The notes: generated by a model from the sequence alone, not told the origin. Shown: positions 40,341-52,938, counted from the stretch's first letter. The stretch: DNA of 64,000 nt from Begonia masoniana (GCA_022432975.1 CM039508.1:32320433-32384432); one strand, 5' to 3'. Numbers and translations are program-made.

Positions 40341-41964
40341 TTGGGCTTACCTTAGGGTTCACAAAATCGGAGGCAAATCACTTGGAAAATGTCACAATGC
40401 AATTCTGATGAGAGGATGGCCGTCGATTTGCTACAAATCATCAACGAGCGATCAGAGGTCGAGAGGATTTAGGGTTTTCTGCGAGAGTACGAGAAAATAA
40501 ACTCCCATTCTTATTTATAGTCACACATAACAGGTGCCCGTTGTCGAGAACGAGTTCTCGTTCTCAACATTTTTTCCAATTAAACAAGGGAACGGGCTCA
40601 CGCTGAAGTTTATTTTGTAATATTTTTTATGTTTTTGAGGTTTGGGTTATTAATAAAATTAGTTCAAGGCTTGTTTCGTTAATGACTTTATAGTTCAGAG
40701 TTTATAGCGTAAAAAATTCTATTTTATATTAACTGACTTCGATGAAGATATCATTAATTGCAATTGAGGGTCAAACGGTTCAATTCTTCCATCTAAATTT
40801 CCTTTTGAGTCATGACAAGAAATTAGCAAAGGAGCACACATTCATGGAGCTAATGGAAGTCTTACAAATTACAGGGACGATAGCAACATATTTAATCAAT
40901 CACCCAACAAGTTACATCGTCCTAAATTTCAAAAGTTTAACTAGCAGACCGTACTTTTTACGGAAACTATATTTTTAGCGTAAACCGACTCAAATAAACA
41001 GAAAAGCATAAGGCTGCAATTAATTGCTCGAAGAGGCTGCCATGGTGTTGTATCGAGACTAATATGACACACGACCTTGCTATTCTTGAGAGAATTGAAG
41101 CCTTTGTCAAAAAGACGTTTAGGAGTGAGGAAATCAGAAGAAATAAATTGGGAAAAGAAATTGGACTCTTAAAAATAGGGGGAAAATGGACTCCTTGTCA
41201 AGAGGACATACGGGAGTGAAGAGTTAAATAGAAATAACTGGGGAAGAAATTGGAGTCTAAAGTTTTGAGCGTTAGCGTTCGAAATGTGTTCAATCCAACT
41301 GAGATATCAAGAATTTTATGAACAATTACTCAGAATCTAGCGTGAAACTTATCATGAAGAAACCTCCAAGAAGATGGAACAATCGTGGAGAAAACGCACC
41401 GGGGGACGGTGGCAGTGAATACTGCAGAAACCTTAGTGGCAGTGAAAACCATGGGTACAAGGGTGGAGCAGTGAGGAGTGGCGATAGTGTAGACAAGAGA
41501 GGCAGCCATAACCCTAGACGAAGAAGAGATAACAGATGTTGTAAACCTAAAACAAAACGAGGTGGGAGAAACCTTAATGAGAAATAAAAGACTAGAAAGA
41601 CTTGTTAGGCTAGGGGCATTGAAGGCTCATTTAGATGATGAAGGTAGCGTAAAGAAAGAGGAAATTTTAACTAACCCTATTGGATTAAGGAGGTTGAAGG
41701 CTCATCCAGAAAAAAACAAAAGAGAAAATTTGAGCTAAGGCCGATTAACTATAGTCCATTTTCTTCTAAGACTAATGAGATTGGTCCACTTGTAAGAAAA
41801 TTTTTTGTTCTCAAATTCATTCAAGAAACTTGGAAAGAAAATGCAAAAATAAATTTCCTTATTTATTTATTTATTTTTCACCTTGATGATAAATATCTTA
41901 TCAAGGGAAGGAATGATAATATCCATTCCTAAACTAGATTATTAACTATTGGAATATTATCAAA
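40341..41964. other. Unassigned sequence between MULE and element E
   Basis: Possibly the MULE flank and host DNA. It contains an inverted repeat at 40546-40565, an open frame at 40742-40978 without recognisable domain, and a basic, Gly/Arg-rich 89-codon frame at 41318-41587 (PPRRWNNRGENAPGDGG...RRRRDNRCCKPKTK) that I cannot identify. Around 41950 a TATTATCAAAGTGGTGGTCCTAATG segment looks like the primer-site and gag start of a further, older retroelement. Confidence 0.4.
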
Positions 41965-42082
41965 GTGGTGGTCCTAATGACAAAGAAGTTAAGGACTAGT
42001 GAAGAAAATGTTGATAATATTATGAAGATTATGGAGAATTTTGCATCCTTGAAGGAACAAATGAAGAAATTAATGGAGCTGA
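41965..42082 (+). pseudogene. Possible gag start fragment of an older element
   Basis: MTKKLRTSEENVDNIMKIMENFASLKEQMKKLMEL after a primer-site-like TATCAAAGTGGTGG. The helical, coiled-coil-like N-terminus fits plant gag proteins, but 35-40 residues are not enough for assignment. Interrupted by the LTR of E at 42083. Confidence 0.3.
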
Positions 42083-43260
42083 TGACATGCCTAGGAGGCC
42101 AATCGCACATTCTCATACAAAGGCCCTTACTTTACTTAATCTCCTTACTAATGAATTTATTTTTTTTGCAGGTATTGATCTACTTGAAGACTCCACGTGG
42201 AGGCCTAGTTTAAAGGACATGGATCAACCTCTTCACATCTTGACTTGGAATGCACGGATGGATTCCACTCAAGGCCCAAAAGAAATTTATCTTCCTGACC
42301 ACTGCAGCGTGTAACTATTTATTTGCATTTCTTTTGGTAAACACTATTGGCAAACATTTAACCATTTATTTTGCATGCATGCATTAGATTATGTTGTTAG
42401 GGTTAGATGTATGATGGTGATTTAGTTTTTGTTGGAAATTCATGGTTTGGTTCACACTTGGAATCACCATCACCCGAAAACCATGCCAATCAAGAACCGG
42501 TTCAAAAGAGCACCAAGGATGGAAGATTTGGTTCATGAAAGGATCCCATGAAGTGCACACAAGGATGGATTACATGGCATAGCAGCACCTTGATCATGGA
42601 AAGGCGCGGGTGGCATCTCTATTGTTGGATGGCGCGCATGGATGGAGCATCACGACCGTAGATCTTCTTCTTCATCAATGGTCCATATTTCTCCCTTCTT
42701 TTCTAATTCAAAACCCTAGCTAGCCACCTTAAGTTTCTATTTAAGCATAGCTATTGAGGTTTGTAAAAAAACTTTTGCCAAAACCAATATAAACTCTCTT
42801 TTCCTTCCAACCAAGTGTTTGGATTTACCAATAGGTAAGCCACGGTTCTTTGAATCCGTGAGGAGTGTGCCTCAATTGTTCCTCAAACTCAAGGTTGCTT
42901 GGTGAACTCTTATCAATCTCTCCCTCTCTCTTTGAGAGTCTAAAAGATTTGAGGAAGTAAAACCAGTCCCCAAAGGTGGTTGTCTTTCTAAGGGAAGACA
43001 TACACCCATGAGTATAACATAAGATAGCTCTCGGATCCGCTTAGGGTTTCATCTCCATACTTTCATCTTGTAATTCATATTTTCGTTTATCATTTCAAGT
43101 TTTCATCCACACATTCACAACTCATTTGACTCCATTTTCGGTTCACTCATCATCACCATTCCTTCATTGTTTGTGCGGTTTTCATTGGTTCACTATCACC
43201 CAAGCACAACTAGTTATTTGTGGGTTTAACACAGTCGATTTTCAGGCCAGCATCGTGTCA
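42083..43260 (+). repeat. 5' LTR of element E
   Basis: Begins TGACATGCCTAGG and ends CATCGTGTCA. The first 232 bases keep an open frame (to 42314) equivalent to the LTR-encoded integrase tail of H. A TATTTAAG box at 42738-42745 corresponds to TATATAAG at 48886-48893 in the 3' copy. Confidence 0.9.
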
Positions 43261-43262
43261 AG

Positions 43263-43274
43263 TGGTATCATAGC
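43263..43274 (+). other. Primer binding site of element E (one mismatch)
   Basis: TGGTATCATAGC, initiator-Met type with one G-to-T change, two bases after the LTR. Confidence 0.8.
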
Positions 43275-44182
43275 GTAGGAGGCTTCCCTTGAGCATCTTT
43301 GGCGAAGTTAGTTCATCACTTTAATAAAGGTTTAAGCTTGCACACAATTGGGTGTAACCTTTCATCTTTGTGCAAATCTAATTTTGTGCTTCGATTTTAC
43401 CTTTTTCTCATCTGTTTTTCCAGCAAGTTTTTGTGGTTTATTTAGTTTTTCTAGCTTAGGATTTTATCATCTACTAACATATTAAACTTGTATTGCAAAT
43501 CTTATGAAAGTCGACTAAAGAACATAGTGTTTCTCAATTCTAGTTTGGTCGCAAAACCACCCCCCAAAACCAAATTTGTTTTTGGTGTTCTTTGCTTATT
43601 TTGTTTAAGTGTTTCTTCACAGCAAGTGTTGCATTTGTTTTCTATAGTTAGAGGTTCAAATGAGTATCAATTTGTAGCTTAATATTACATCTAAATCGGA
43701 TATTGAAAGATTACAAAACTTTTTTTTTTAGATCCGAAAATTGTGCATGTTTAAGACCAAGAATCTATCAAGTTGTTTAAGTAATCTTACCATATTTTGT
43801 TATATTATTGTCTACCAGAGTTATTTGGTCTGAATCGTGCATTAAATCGTATAACTTTGGCTTCAAAAATTTATTTTTGGGTTTATTAAAGTTGTTGCCA
43901 TTAAAGAGAAAACTATTTTATTGAGTTTAAAAGGTGTTTGATAAAATTTTCCACCTAGTTTAAAGTTTGTTATATTGCCTAGTTTGGAAGGTGTTTGTGA
44001 TTATTTTCCACTAGTTTATAATCTATTTTGTGATACACCTAGGTGCCTAAAACTTTCATAATATACCAAGAGCTAATCACCACACTTCTCTTAGACTCAA
44101 TTAAAATTCAAGCTAACAAATTCTCGACCTAAAACTTAAGAATTATAACTCTTGAACTAAAGGTCATTCCTAATGTTTAGTA
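43275..44182 (+). other. Untranslated leader of element E
   Basis: About 0.9 kb, AT-rich, no gene; corresponds in place to the leader of H. Confidence 0.6.
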
Positions 44183-47100
44183 ATGAAGACTAGGAGTGGA
44201 GTTGTACGAGAACCACCACAAACCCAAGAGACAAACCAAGAGCTACCGGGGTAAGGACGTACATCCAACCTAATCCTACACTCATCAAAAGGGTGAGTCA
44301 AGCATGCAAGGACAAATCAATGGCTTGACTGGATTAGTCGGGATCCTAACACAACAACTTAAGGACGTTTCCCTAGAACTAAGAAATCTCTGGAAACGAT
44401 AAATTCAAAATCCCCATAGAGAAGAAAATTTGAGAGACACCTCCCAAGAAACTTCATTGAGGAGAATGACGGAACACCCTAGGGAAAGAAGTTATAACCG
44501 AGGTCCCCAAGAGGATGAAGAATGGGTCGAACACCCTAGAAGGAGAACCTGAGGCTATGACTACTCGGAAGATGACGAATGGATGTTAGATGAAGAGGAA
44601 AACTTTCATCCAAATCGTCGTAAGGACAACGATGATCTTTGGAATGTCAAGTTATCTATTCCCCTTTTCTATGGAACATGTGACGGAAACACATTCCTAG
44701 ATTGGGTAGACAAAGTATGCGGGCAAGAGTTAAGATACAATTGGTAGCTCTCGAACTATCGGGCCATGCTGCAACATGGTGGTCCAACCTAAAAGCCTAA
44801 AGGATGCGGGAAGTAGGATACCACATCCTTACCTGGAGAGCAATGAAAGATCTCATGCACAAGAGGTTTGTATCCAAGCATTATAAACACGAACTTTTTC
44901 AGCAAATACACAACCTCCGACAATATGGACAATCTGTAGAGGAATACCTCATTGAATTTAAAACGCTTAAAATGCGTGGTGGGTTAGAAGAACTCAAGGA
45001 ATAGGTTGTGGCTAGGTTTATACGAGGGTTAAACCGGGACATTAGAGATATTGTGAAGTTACAACAGTTGGGGACCATGGACATGGTAATATAGTTGGCC
45101 CTCACAGTTGAGAGGCAAAGGAAGGTTAACTACCCACCCAAGTTTACACCTAGACCACAAGAATACAACAAGACTACTACTCAGACTGAAGGAAAGAAGC
45201 CAGTTAACCATAACTGGCCACCCAAAGAAGTGAGTAGTAAACCCATGTAAGGAAGTAAACCCCTAGGAAACATCTCCAACACACAAAAGGCACGTGACAT
45301 CCAGTGCTACAAGTGCTTAGGTAAAGGTCATTATGCTAATGAATACCCTAACTGACGCGTGATGGTTATTAAGGAGTCCAATGGAGAGTAGAAAAGTGAG
45401 GATGACCAAGGACAATGTGATGAGGAAGATAAATACGAGATCGTAGAGGAGAATGACGGTGAATTCGATGTATGTCCGGCTTAAGAAGGTCCTCTACTTA
45501 TGGTTATTAGATAAAACCTCATGACCAAGAACACAAAAGAAGACTGTCAAAGGGAAAACATTTTCCACAGTCGTTATGCAGTCAAAGATAAAGTGTGTTC
45601 AGTGATTATCGATGGTGGAAGCTATGTTAATGTCTCATCTCAAGAGATGGTCGATAAATTAGGATTAAAGACTATCATACACCATAGACCTTATAAGTTA
45701 AGATGGTTGGATGACAGAGATGACATAAAGGTCACTAAACAAGTAACCGTTGATTTCACCATAGGCAAGTATATGGACTCCATCCTTTACGATGTAGTGC
45801 CGATGAATGCCAGCCATCTCCTACTAGGATGACCTTGCAGTATGACCACAAGGTGACCCATGATGGATTCTTAAACCACTACACTTTAAAGTTCAACCGT
45901 AGATCAATCAAGTTGGTACCTAGGACCCTCAAGCAAGTGGCTCAAGACGATGTGGTTAGGAAAGAAGAAAATAACAAAGATAGCTTTTTAATGTCAAAGC
46001 AAGAACTAAGATCAACTATATTTAATGGAAAAACCCTTATTCTTATGTTATTTAGAGATCGAGTTATGGAACTTGGCGAAATACCCATGCCTGTCCAAAA
46101 CATACTTAATTATATCAAGATGTTTTTCCTGAAGAACTACCAAAAAGATACCACCCTTGTGTGGTATAGAACAACAGATAGACCTTCAACCAGGAGCCAT
46201 GTTACCAAATAGGCCAGCTTACAAGATGAGACCTGAAGAAGCTAAGGAGTTACAGGATCAAGTACATGAGCTATTGGACAAACGATATATAAGAGAATCC
46301 ATGAGTCCCTGTGCTATACCTACTCTACTTGTTCCCAAGAAAGACGGCACCATCAGGATGTGTGTCGATAGCCGAGCCATTAATTAGATTACAGTTAAAT
46401 ACCAATTTTCTATTCCCAGGCTCGAGGATATGCTAGACGAGCTCAGTGGAGCGTCTATATTTTCCAAGGTGGAAGGGAAAAGTGGTTACCACTAAATTAG
46501 GATAAAAGAAGGTGATGAATGGAAAACCGCTTTCAAGATGAAGTACAGATTATTTGAGTGGATGGTGATGCCATTCGAACTTACAAATGCCCCAAGTACC
46601 TTCATGCGGTTGATGCACCATGTTTCTCAAGGATTTCCTCAGAAAGTTTATTGTCGTTTATTTTCATGACATATTAGCATATAGCCTTGACCTTCCACAA
46701 CACTTAAACCATCTCAGCATTCTCTTTCAAACTCTCAAAACTTATAAATTATTTGGGAACTTAAGCAAGTGTTCATTCGCCCAGGAAAAGGTATACTTTC
46801 TGGAATTTATCAATTCAAAGAACGGGCTAGAAGCTAACGAAGACAAAGTCAAAGCCATTAAGGAATTACCTGCACCTAACGAAGTATCTGAGGTATGCAG
46901 CTTCCATGGATTAGCCTCTTTCTACAGGAGATTTATTAAATACTTCAGTTCTATTGTCGCTCCCATCAGAGACTGTACTAAGAAATGAGTAGAATTTACA
47001 TGGACCCTAGCTTGTCAGAGGAGTTTTGAATTAATCTGGCACTATCTGACTTCAATAAAGTATTTGAGATCAAAAGTGATGCCTTCGGAGTAGGCATTAG

Positions 47101-48449
47101 AGCAGTATTGATGCAAGAGGATAAACCACTTGCATATTTCAACGAGAAGTTAAAAGGGGCTGCTCTCAACTATTCCACTTATAACAAAGAGTTTTACGCT
47201 ATCATACAAGCCCTTGAACACTGGCAACATTACCTCAAGTCAAAAGAATTTGATATACATTCTGACCATCAGTCCTTTAAACACATTAAGAGTCAAAACA
47301 AGCTGAACAAGAGAAATGCCAGGTGGGTGGAATTCTTGGAGAGTTTTCATACGCTATTAAATACTTAAAAGGAGGAGACAATGTCGTCGTCGTTTTTCCA
47401 AAATGGCTCACTTTATTGCATGTAACAAAACCGATGATGCCACTGATACAGCCGACCTCTTCCTTAAGAAAATTGTCTGACTCCATGGAGTGGCCCATTC
47501 AATAGTGTTCGATAGAGACACAAAATTCTTAAGCACTTTTTAGACAACATTGTAGAAAAGATTGGGGACCAAACTTTGTTTTAGCACATCTTTCCATCCC
47601 CAAACCGATGAGAAAATCGAAGTGGTCAACCAGACATTGGGTACTTTTTTACATAGCGTTGTGGGCAAGAAGTTGACAAATTGGGACATATTTTTACCAC
47701 AATTAGAATTTTCCTACAACAGGAGTGTCCATTCCTCAACTTATCAAACGCCCTTTGAGGTGACCTATGGATTTAATCCGTCTACACCATTGGATCTCGT
47801 TCCTCTTCCCACTAAGAATCGTGTCAACCCATCAGGAGTCAATAAATCGGATCAGGTCAAGAAACTACATGAAAAGGTGTGCAAAGCTATTGAGAAGAGT
47901 AACGAAGGATATGCCAAACACGCCAACAAAGGTAGAAAAGAAGTTATATTTAAAGAAGGCAATTTGTTTTGGTTACATTTACGCAATGAGCGTTTTCCAG
48001 CTAAGAGGCGCTTTAAATTGCTTCCTAGAGCAGAAGGACCATTTAAAGTGTTAGAACGTATTAACAATAACGCCTACAAGTTGAAACTACCAGGAGATTA
48101 TGAGGTGTCTTCCACATTCAATGTCCACGATCTGTCATCATACATTGGAGATCAAATTGGTGATGAGGAGACCGAATAAATGGATTTGAGGTCAAATCCT
48201 CAATCACCCAGAGAATATGACATACCTAGGAGGTCAATCACATGTTCTCAAACAAAGGACCTTACTTTACTTAATCTCCTTACTAATGAATTTATTTCTT
48301 TTGTAGGTATTGATCTACTTGAAGACTCCACATGGGGGTCTAGCTTAAAGGACAAGGATCAACCTCTTCACATCTTGACTTGGGATGCACAGATGAATTC
48401 CACTCAAGGCCCAAAGGAAATTTGTCTTCCTAACCTCAGCACCGTGTAA
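44183..48449 (+). pseudogene. Element E gag-pol, heavily decayed
   Basis: Starts MKTRSGVVREPPQ at 44183. Gag pieces: 44640-45120, with WWSNLKA then MHKRFVSKHYKHELFQQIHNL. The CCHC knuckle is degraded (CYKCLGKGHYANEYPN, last Cys lost, about 45303). Protease: IIDGGSYVNVSSQEMV (45605-45650). RT pieces from 46160, with the catalytic box YFHD instead of YFDD (about 46657) and stops near 46386 and 46493. RNase H: 47080-47370. The region from the end of RNase H to the integrase core is deleted: the zinc finger and first core Asp are gone, and the text jumps to [13 protein letters not shown]. Integrase end 47562-48179 is open; a TAA at 48177-48179 separates it from the LTR-encoded tail (48180-48449), which continues in frame. 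Confidence 0.88.
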
Positions 48450-49083
48450 CCATTATTTGTATTTTTTTTTTTTGCAAACACTAGCCTCCTTGTATTGGAA
48501 AACATTTAGCCATTTATTTTGCATGCATGCATTAGATTGTGTGGTTAGAATTAGATGTAGGATGGTGGCTTAGTTTTAGTTGAAAATTCATGGTTTGGTT
48601 CACACTTAGAATCACCATCATCCGAAGACCATGTCAATCAAGAACCGATTCAAAGGAGCACCAAGGATGGAAGATTTTGTTCATGAAAGGACACCATGAA
48701 GTGCACACTAGGATGGATGACATAGCATAGCAACACCTTGATCATGGAATGGTGCAGGTGGCATCTCCACAGTTGGATGGCACGCCGGGATGGAGCATCT
48801 CGGCCGTGGATCTTATTCTTCATCAATGGTCTATATTTCTCCTTTCTTTTTTAATTCTAAACCCTAGCTAGTCACCTTAGATTTCTATATAAGCATAGCT
48901 ATTGGGGTTTGTAAAATTTTTTTGCCAAAATCAATACAAACTCTTTTTTCCTTCCAACCAAGTGTTTCGAATTACCAATAGGTAAGCCACAGTTCTTTGA
49001 ATCCGTGAGGAATGTGCCTCTATTGTTCCTCAAGCTCAAGGCTGCTTGGTGAACTCTTATCATTCTCTTCCTCTCTCTTTGAG
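48218..49083 (+). repeat. 3' LTR of element E, first part
   Basis: Begins TGACATACCTAGG. Matches the 5' LTR up to CTCTTTGAG, where a solo LTR is inserted. The continuation is at 51782-51867. Confidence 0.9.
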
Positions 49084-51776
49084 TGTGACGCCCCCCAAAC
49101 CCGATCGGAGTCGACGAGCCTCACTTTGGACATTTTAAAATAAATGTGGACTATTTTTTTTTTTTTTTGAAATTTTACTTTTAAAACCTTGACACAGAGA
49201 AAACCTTCTCTGGAATCGAAGTCTGGATAAATGACAGAAGAAAAACAGGGTGACAGAATGCTCTGGACGTTTTAGAAAAGAAAACAGAATGGACGACAGA
49301 CATGCAGGGGAAGACTTAATAAAATGGGAGACAAAAACTGGAAGTCATGCTGTGGAAGACTTATTGTGGACAGCAGAAGCCGTGGACGTTTGAAAGCAAA
49401 GACAGAATTTGTGGACAATCAGAAGACGTGGATGTTTAAATCAAAGACAGAATCTGTAGACAAACAAAAGTTGTGGACGTTTAAAATCAAAGACAGAATC
49501 TGTGGACAAACAGAAGCTGCAGACGTTTAAAATCAAAGACAGAATCTGTGGACAAACAGAAGCCATTGACAATCGGGAGCTGTGGACAATCGGATGCTGT
49601 GGACAATCGAAAACTATGGACAATCAAAAACTGTGGACAATTGGGAACTAAAGGCAGAATGGACGATAAAATTTAAAGGCAATATGGACGATAAAATTTT
49701 AAAGGCAGGATGGACGACTGAGATCGAAGGCAAAATGGACGACGGAAATTTGAAAGGCAGAATAGACGATTGGGTCCGAAGGCAAAATGGACGACGAGAT
49801 TCGAAAGGCAGAATGGACGACTAACACTTAGCCGAATACTTGAAAACTCGAAAGACAGAAACTGAAAAGTAGAATGGACAACTGTTTTACAGAAGGCGTG
49901 GACGACTGTTTTACAGAAGAAAATGACATTTGTTTTACAGAAAGCATGGACGACTATTTTACAGAAGGCGTGGACGACTGTTTTCTTTTGGAAAACTTGA
50001 AGACTTTAAAGACATAACATATGATCCGCCGATCGATCGGCTACCCCAGGCTTTCGATCGGCTACCTCTCTGTTTGATAACATACTTCTTTTGACACAGA
50101 AAGTTTCAAACCCCTAAAACCCAATTCAAAATGAAGTTATAAAACATGCTTAACAACATGACAGAGATTCAGGAAAACATACTGCATGGATAACTCTAAA
50201 ACTCGAGACAATCCATGCACAACCTAAAAGGAAAAGATTCCAAGCAATTCCAGAATATTTCAAAAATCTTCATTCAACTGTCAAACAGAGGTTTTAAAAA
50301 AAACATCAACACAGAGTCTATACACCGTTTTAAAATCTCAAAAGTTGTACAGAACTTGACATACATCTCAAGAATTCACCAAAACAGAAGTTTTAAAAAC
50401 ATAAACACAAAGTCTTCACACACGACCTTCACTTTTAAAAACAAAACAACTTCACTCTCGGGTCAAAAATGTGTGTGGCTGCCGCAACCACCCCCGAAAG
50501 CTTGTGCTACCAACCACCTATTCGTCAGTTTGAGGTACAAAATCCTCATCCACGGGTTCCGTACCTACATCAAGGAGTTCAACTATGAGCCTAAATCTCA
50601 ATAAGAACATAAAAATGCAGTGGTGCATATGCTATGCATGAACTTTCGAAGTACATTGACATTTTAGTACATTGCTTTTATCTATCATTGGGGTATAAGT
50701 GGGGCTTATAGAGAAACTGGCGCAGCAGAGGGTGCACTTTTAGGCACAGTGCACTTTCAGGCACAGTGCACTTTCAACCACACTACAGAGATACATAACA
50801 GAAATACAGAACATAATGTCAGTTCCCGTCCCACACTTAACCATTACATTACATTTAGAATTTTATCTTTCTTAACTTCAAACTGTGTGCAGAAAACATT
50901 TGCATGACTTTCGGGAAAAACGTGTATGCATGAACATTCATTGTGCACATACTTAACATTCTGGAAAAACAGTTCAAAACACACATAAATAACAGGAAAT
51001 CTAAACCATGCATTGAGCACGGCATTAAACTTACTTATGGCCAAATCATCGACCTAACTACCCAACGATAATCCCGACGACATTTTTAGCCTATATCTCC
51101 GTGATGTAGGACCTTAAGGGCCAACCTACGGGTATGAACTTACCTGTTGTCCGTGAAGTTGTAAGTTTTGAACGTGTTGCCTCGATGTTGTACGAACCTA
51201 TAACATGCACGTAAAGAAAATAAACAGAGCTGCAAATGCTAACTAAATAACTTAGTATGATATGCTCCAAACTCCATTCAAACCTTTAGAAAACAAACCA
51301 ACGTGTTTTCATACAAAAACAGTGAGTTTTCTCCAAATTATCTTAACCCTAAACTTCAACAAAACTCACTTTTAACTTGTCCAAACTCGTTAACTTTAGT
51401 AGATGATTACCTTCACTGGAGAAAATGAGAAAAGACAGAGTTTAGAATGTCGCTAGTAGTCTGGAAGAGAGAAAGTAGAGAGGAGTAAAAAGAAACAGAG
51501 GAGAAATGAGGAGGGTTTCACGTAGGAGGAAGAACATATCTTGTTCAACAAGTTGAACACTTGGCATTCATCCATTGGCTTCCTCCCACCAACCTTAATT
51601 GGCTTCCTAAATTGCCCCTCATTAGTTTCCAACTAATTTGTTAATTAGTTCATCAATTCGGTTTTTCCATTAAACACTCCGACAAATTCCTTAAAACATT
51701 CATTGTATTAATATAAAAATTCATCCCGCTAAATGATTCGGGAAATAATTACATGGCCAAAATGTCAGGTGTTACA
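49084..51776 (-). mobile_element. Solo LTR in the 3' LTR of E (same family as A/B and F LTRs)
   Basis: 2693 bases from TGTGACGCCCC to GTGTTACA (plus strand), flanked by the exact duplication TTGAG (49079-49083 and 51777-51781). No interior, so a solo LTR. Shared blocks with 5686-9679, for instance GCATGGATAACTCTAAAA at about 50184 and GATGTAGGACCTTAAGGGCC at about 51102. The tandem region at the array position is different. Confidence 0.94.
49324..49990. repeat. Degenerate GTGGAC / GGACGAC repeat zone in the solo LTR
   Basis: First a roughly 45-bp unit with AAAATCAAAGACAGAATCTG and GTGGACAAACAGAAG, then GTGGACAATCGG words, then an AAGGCAGAATGGACGAC series of roughly 30 bp, then TTTTACAGAAGGCGTGGACG. 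It occupies the same LTR position as the clean 61-bp and 27/28-bp arrays of its relatives. Confidence 0.8.
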
Positions 51777-51781
51777 TTGAG

Positions 51782-51867
51782 AGTCTAAAAGGTTTGAGGA
51801 AGTAAAACCGGACTCCAAAGGTGGTTGTCTTTCTAAGGGAAGACATGCACCCGTGAGCATAACATAA
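51782..51867 (+). repeat. 3' LTR of element E, second part
   Basis: GTCTAAAAGGTTTGAGGAAG to GAGCATAACATAA, continuing 49083; then G begins. Expected next bases (GATAGCTCTCGG, as at 43023) are absent from the window. Confidence 0.88.
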
Positions 51868-52173
51868 TGTAACACCCGAGAATTTTTCCTCAATGTGTAC
51901 TGCTTTAGATTTAATTAAGTTATGGATCTTAGATTTATCTAAATTTGAATAAGTTATGGATCTTAGATTTATCTAAATTTGAAAGGAAAAATAGGAGAGA
52001 AAATAAAAGGATAAGTTGTTTTAATTAATTTAAAAGAAAAGTGAATTTTAGGTTCGGGTATTCCCAGTGAACTTAAGCCGGGTACGGGGTTATAATTAAC
52101 GAAATTCGAAATGGTTGAAAACACAAGAGGGCAAAAAGATAAATGATGATTTAGTAAAACAGTTTTAATAGGA

Positions 52174-52206
<33 letters not shown>
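52174..52206. repeat. (ATT)n microsatellite
   Basis: About 10-11 ATT units just before the hairpin at 52210. Confidence 0.9.
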
Positions 52207-52208
<2 letters not shown>

Positions 52209-52209
52209 A

Positions 52210-52242
52210 AACAACAGAATGGCTCGAAGTCATTCTGTTGTT
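52210..52242. other. Perfect 12-bp hairpin in the G LTR
   Basis: AACAACAGAATG and CATTCTGTTGTT enclose a 9-base loop, followed by CGAGTGCC tripled (52243-52265). In transcribed RNA it could fold near the start of the transcript. Function unknown. Confidence 0.85.
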
Positions 52243-52475
52243 CGAGTGCCCGAGTGCCCGAGTGCCGAGAGCAGAACAGGGGAGAGGGGGGGAAGGCGCG
52301 GGGCGGCGTAGGTGAGCCGTTCACCGGCGACTTCCGACGCTCTCCGGCCAGACGACGGCGGCGAGAAGATTCTAGCCTGTCTCCGCGCACAAACCGACCA
52401 GTAAGGCTCAGTTTTTGCCCTATTTTGGTTCTGTTCATGGCCGAGGGTGACGAGCTTGATTAAGCTCCGATCACC

Positions 52476-52724
52476 GGTCGTTTTTGGGCAGTCTTGGCTT
52501 GAGATTGCCGGACATTAGGCTGGCAATAATCGCCTGGCCATGGTGAGCCCCGTTTGGGCGAAAATCAGAAAGCCCTATTCGGGGAATTCAAGTTTTTGTT
52601 GTGTGTAGCCTCGGAATTTTGGTTGTTTATGTTAATTGGATGTTAGGGGGATTGATTAGTGAGGAATCAGAGGAGAATTGATGGAAAACCGAGATGGTGA
52701 AATTTTCCAGTTAAGGGGCAGAAT
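52476..52724 (+). repeat. Internal duplication in the G LTR, copy 1
   Basis: GGTCGTTTTTGGGCAGTCTT... to AAGGGGCAGAAT. Copy 2 is at 54440-54685 with few differences. Confidence 0.93.
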
Positions 52725-52938
52725 CAGGTTTTGCCATTTTTGACCTAGTTGCAGCCGTTTTTTTTAAATTTCCTTTTGGCCGGTTAAACTAGGTTATTAG
52801 AGGAGTACGTGGCCGCTGGAATCGTTTGATTCCGATAACCGACGCAAAAGTTACGCGCGTTCAAAGTTTTGGGTCAGTTTTTACCGAACCCAAATTAGTG
52901 GCTCGTTTAGTTGATTAGGCTAGAAATAGTAGTTGAGA

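Larger units (their letters stand above)
42083..51867 (+). mobile_element. Element E, old CRM-like relative of H (with nested insertions)
   Basis: 5' LTR 42083-43260, primer site, leader, decayed gag-pol, and 3' LTR beginning at 48218. The 3' LTR is broken by a solo LTR (49084-51776) and again at 51868 by element G. The missing end (expected to match 43021-43260) would lie beyond the window. Protein wording matches H closely throughout, so the two are one clade, E being much older. Confidence 0.88.

Noticed and set aside
50215..50604. 129-codon frame in the solo LTR
   Set aside because: Lies on the strand opposite to the LTR, low-complexity Lys/Asn/Ser text, not conserved in homologous LTRs.
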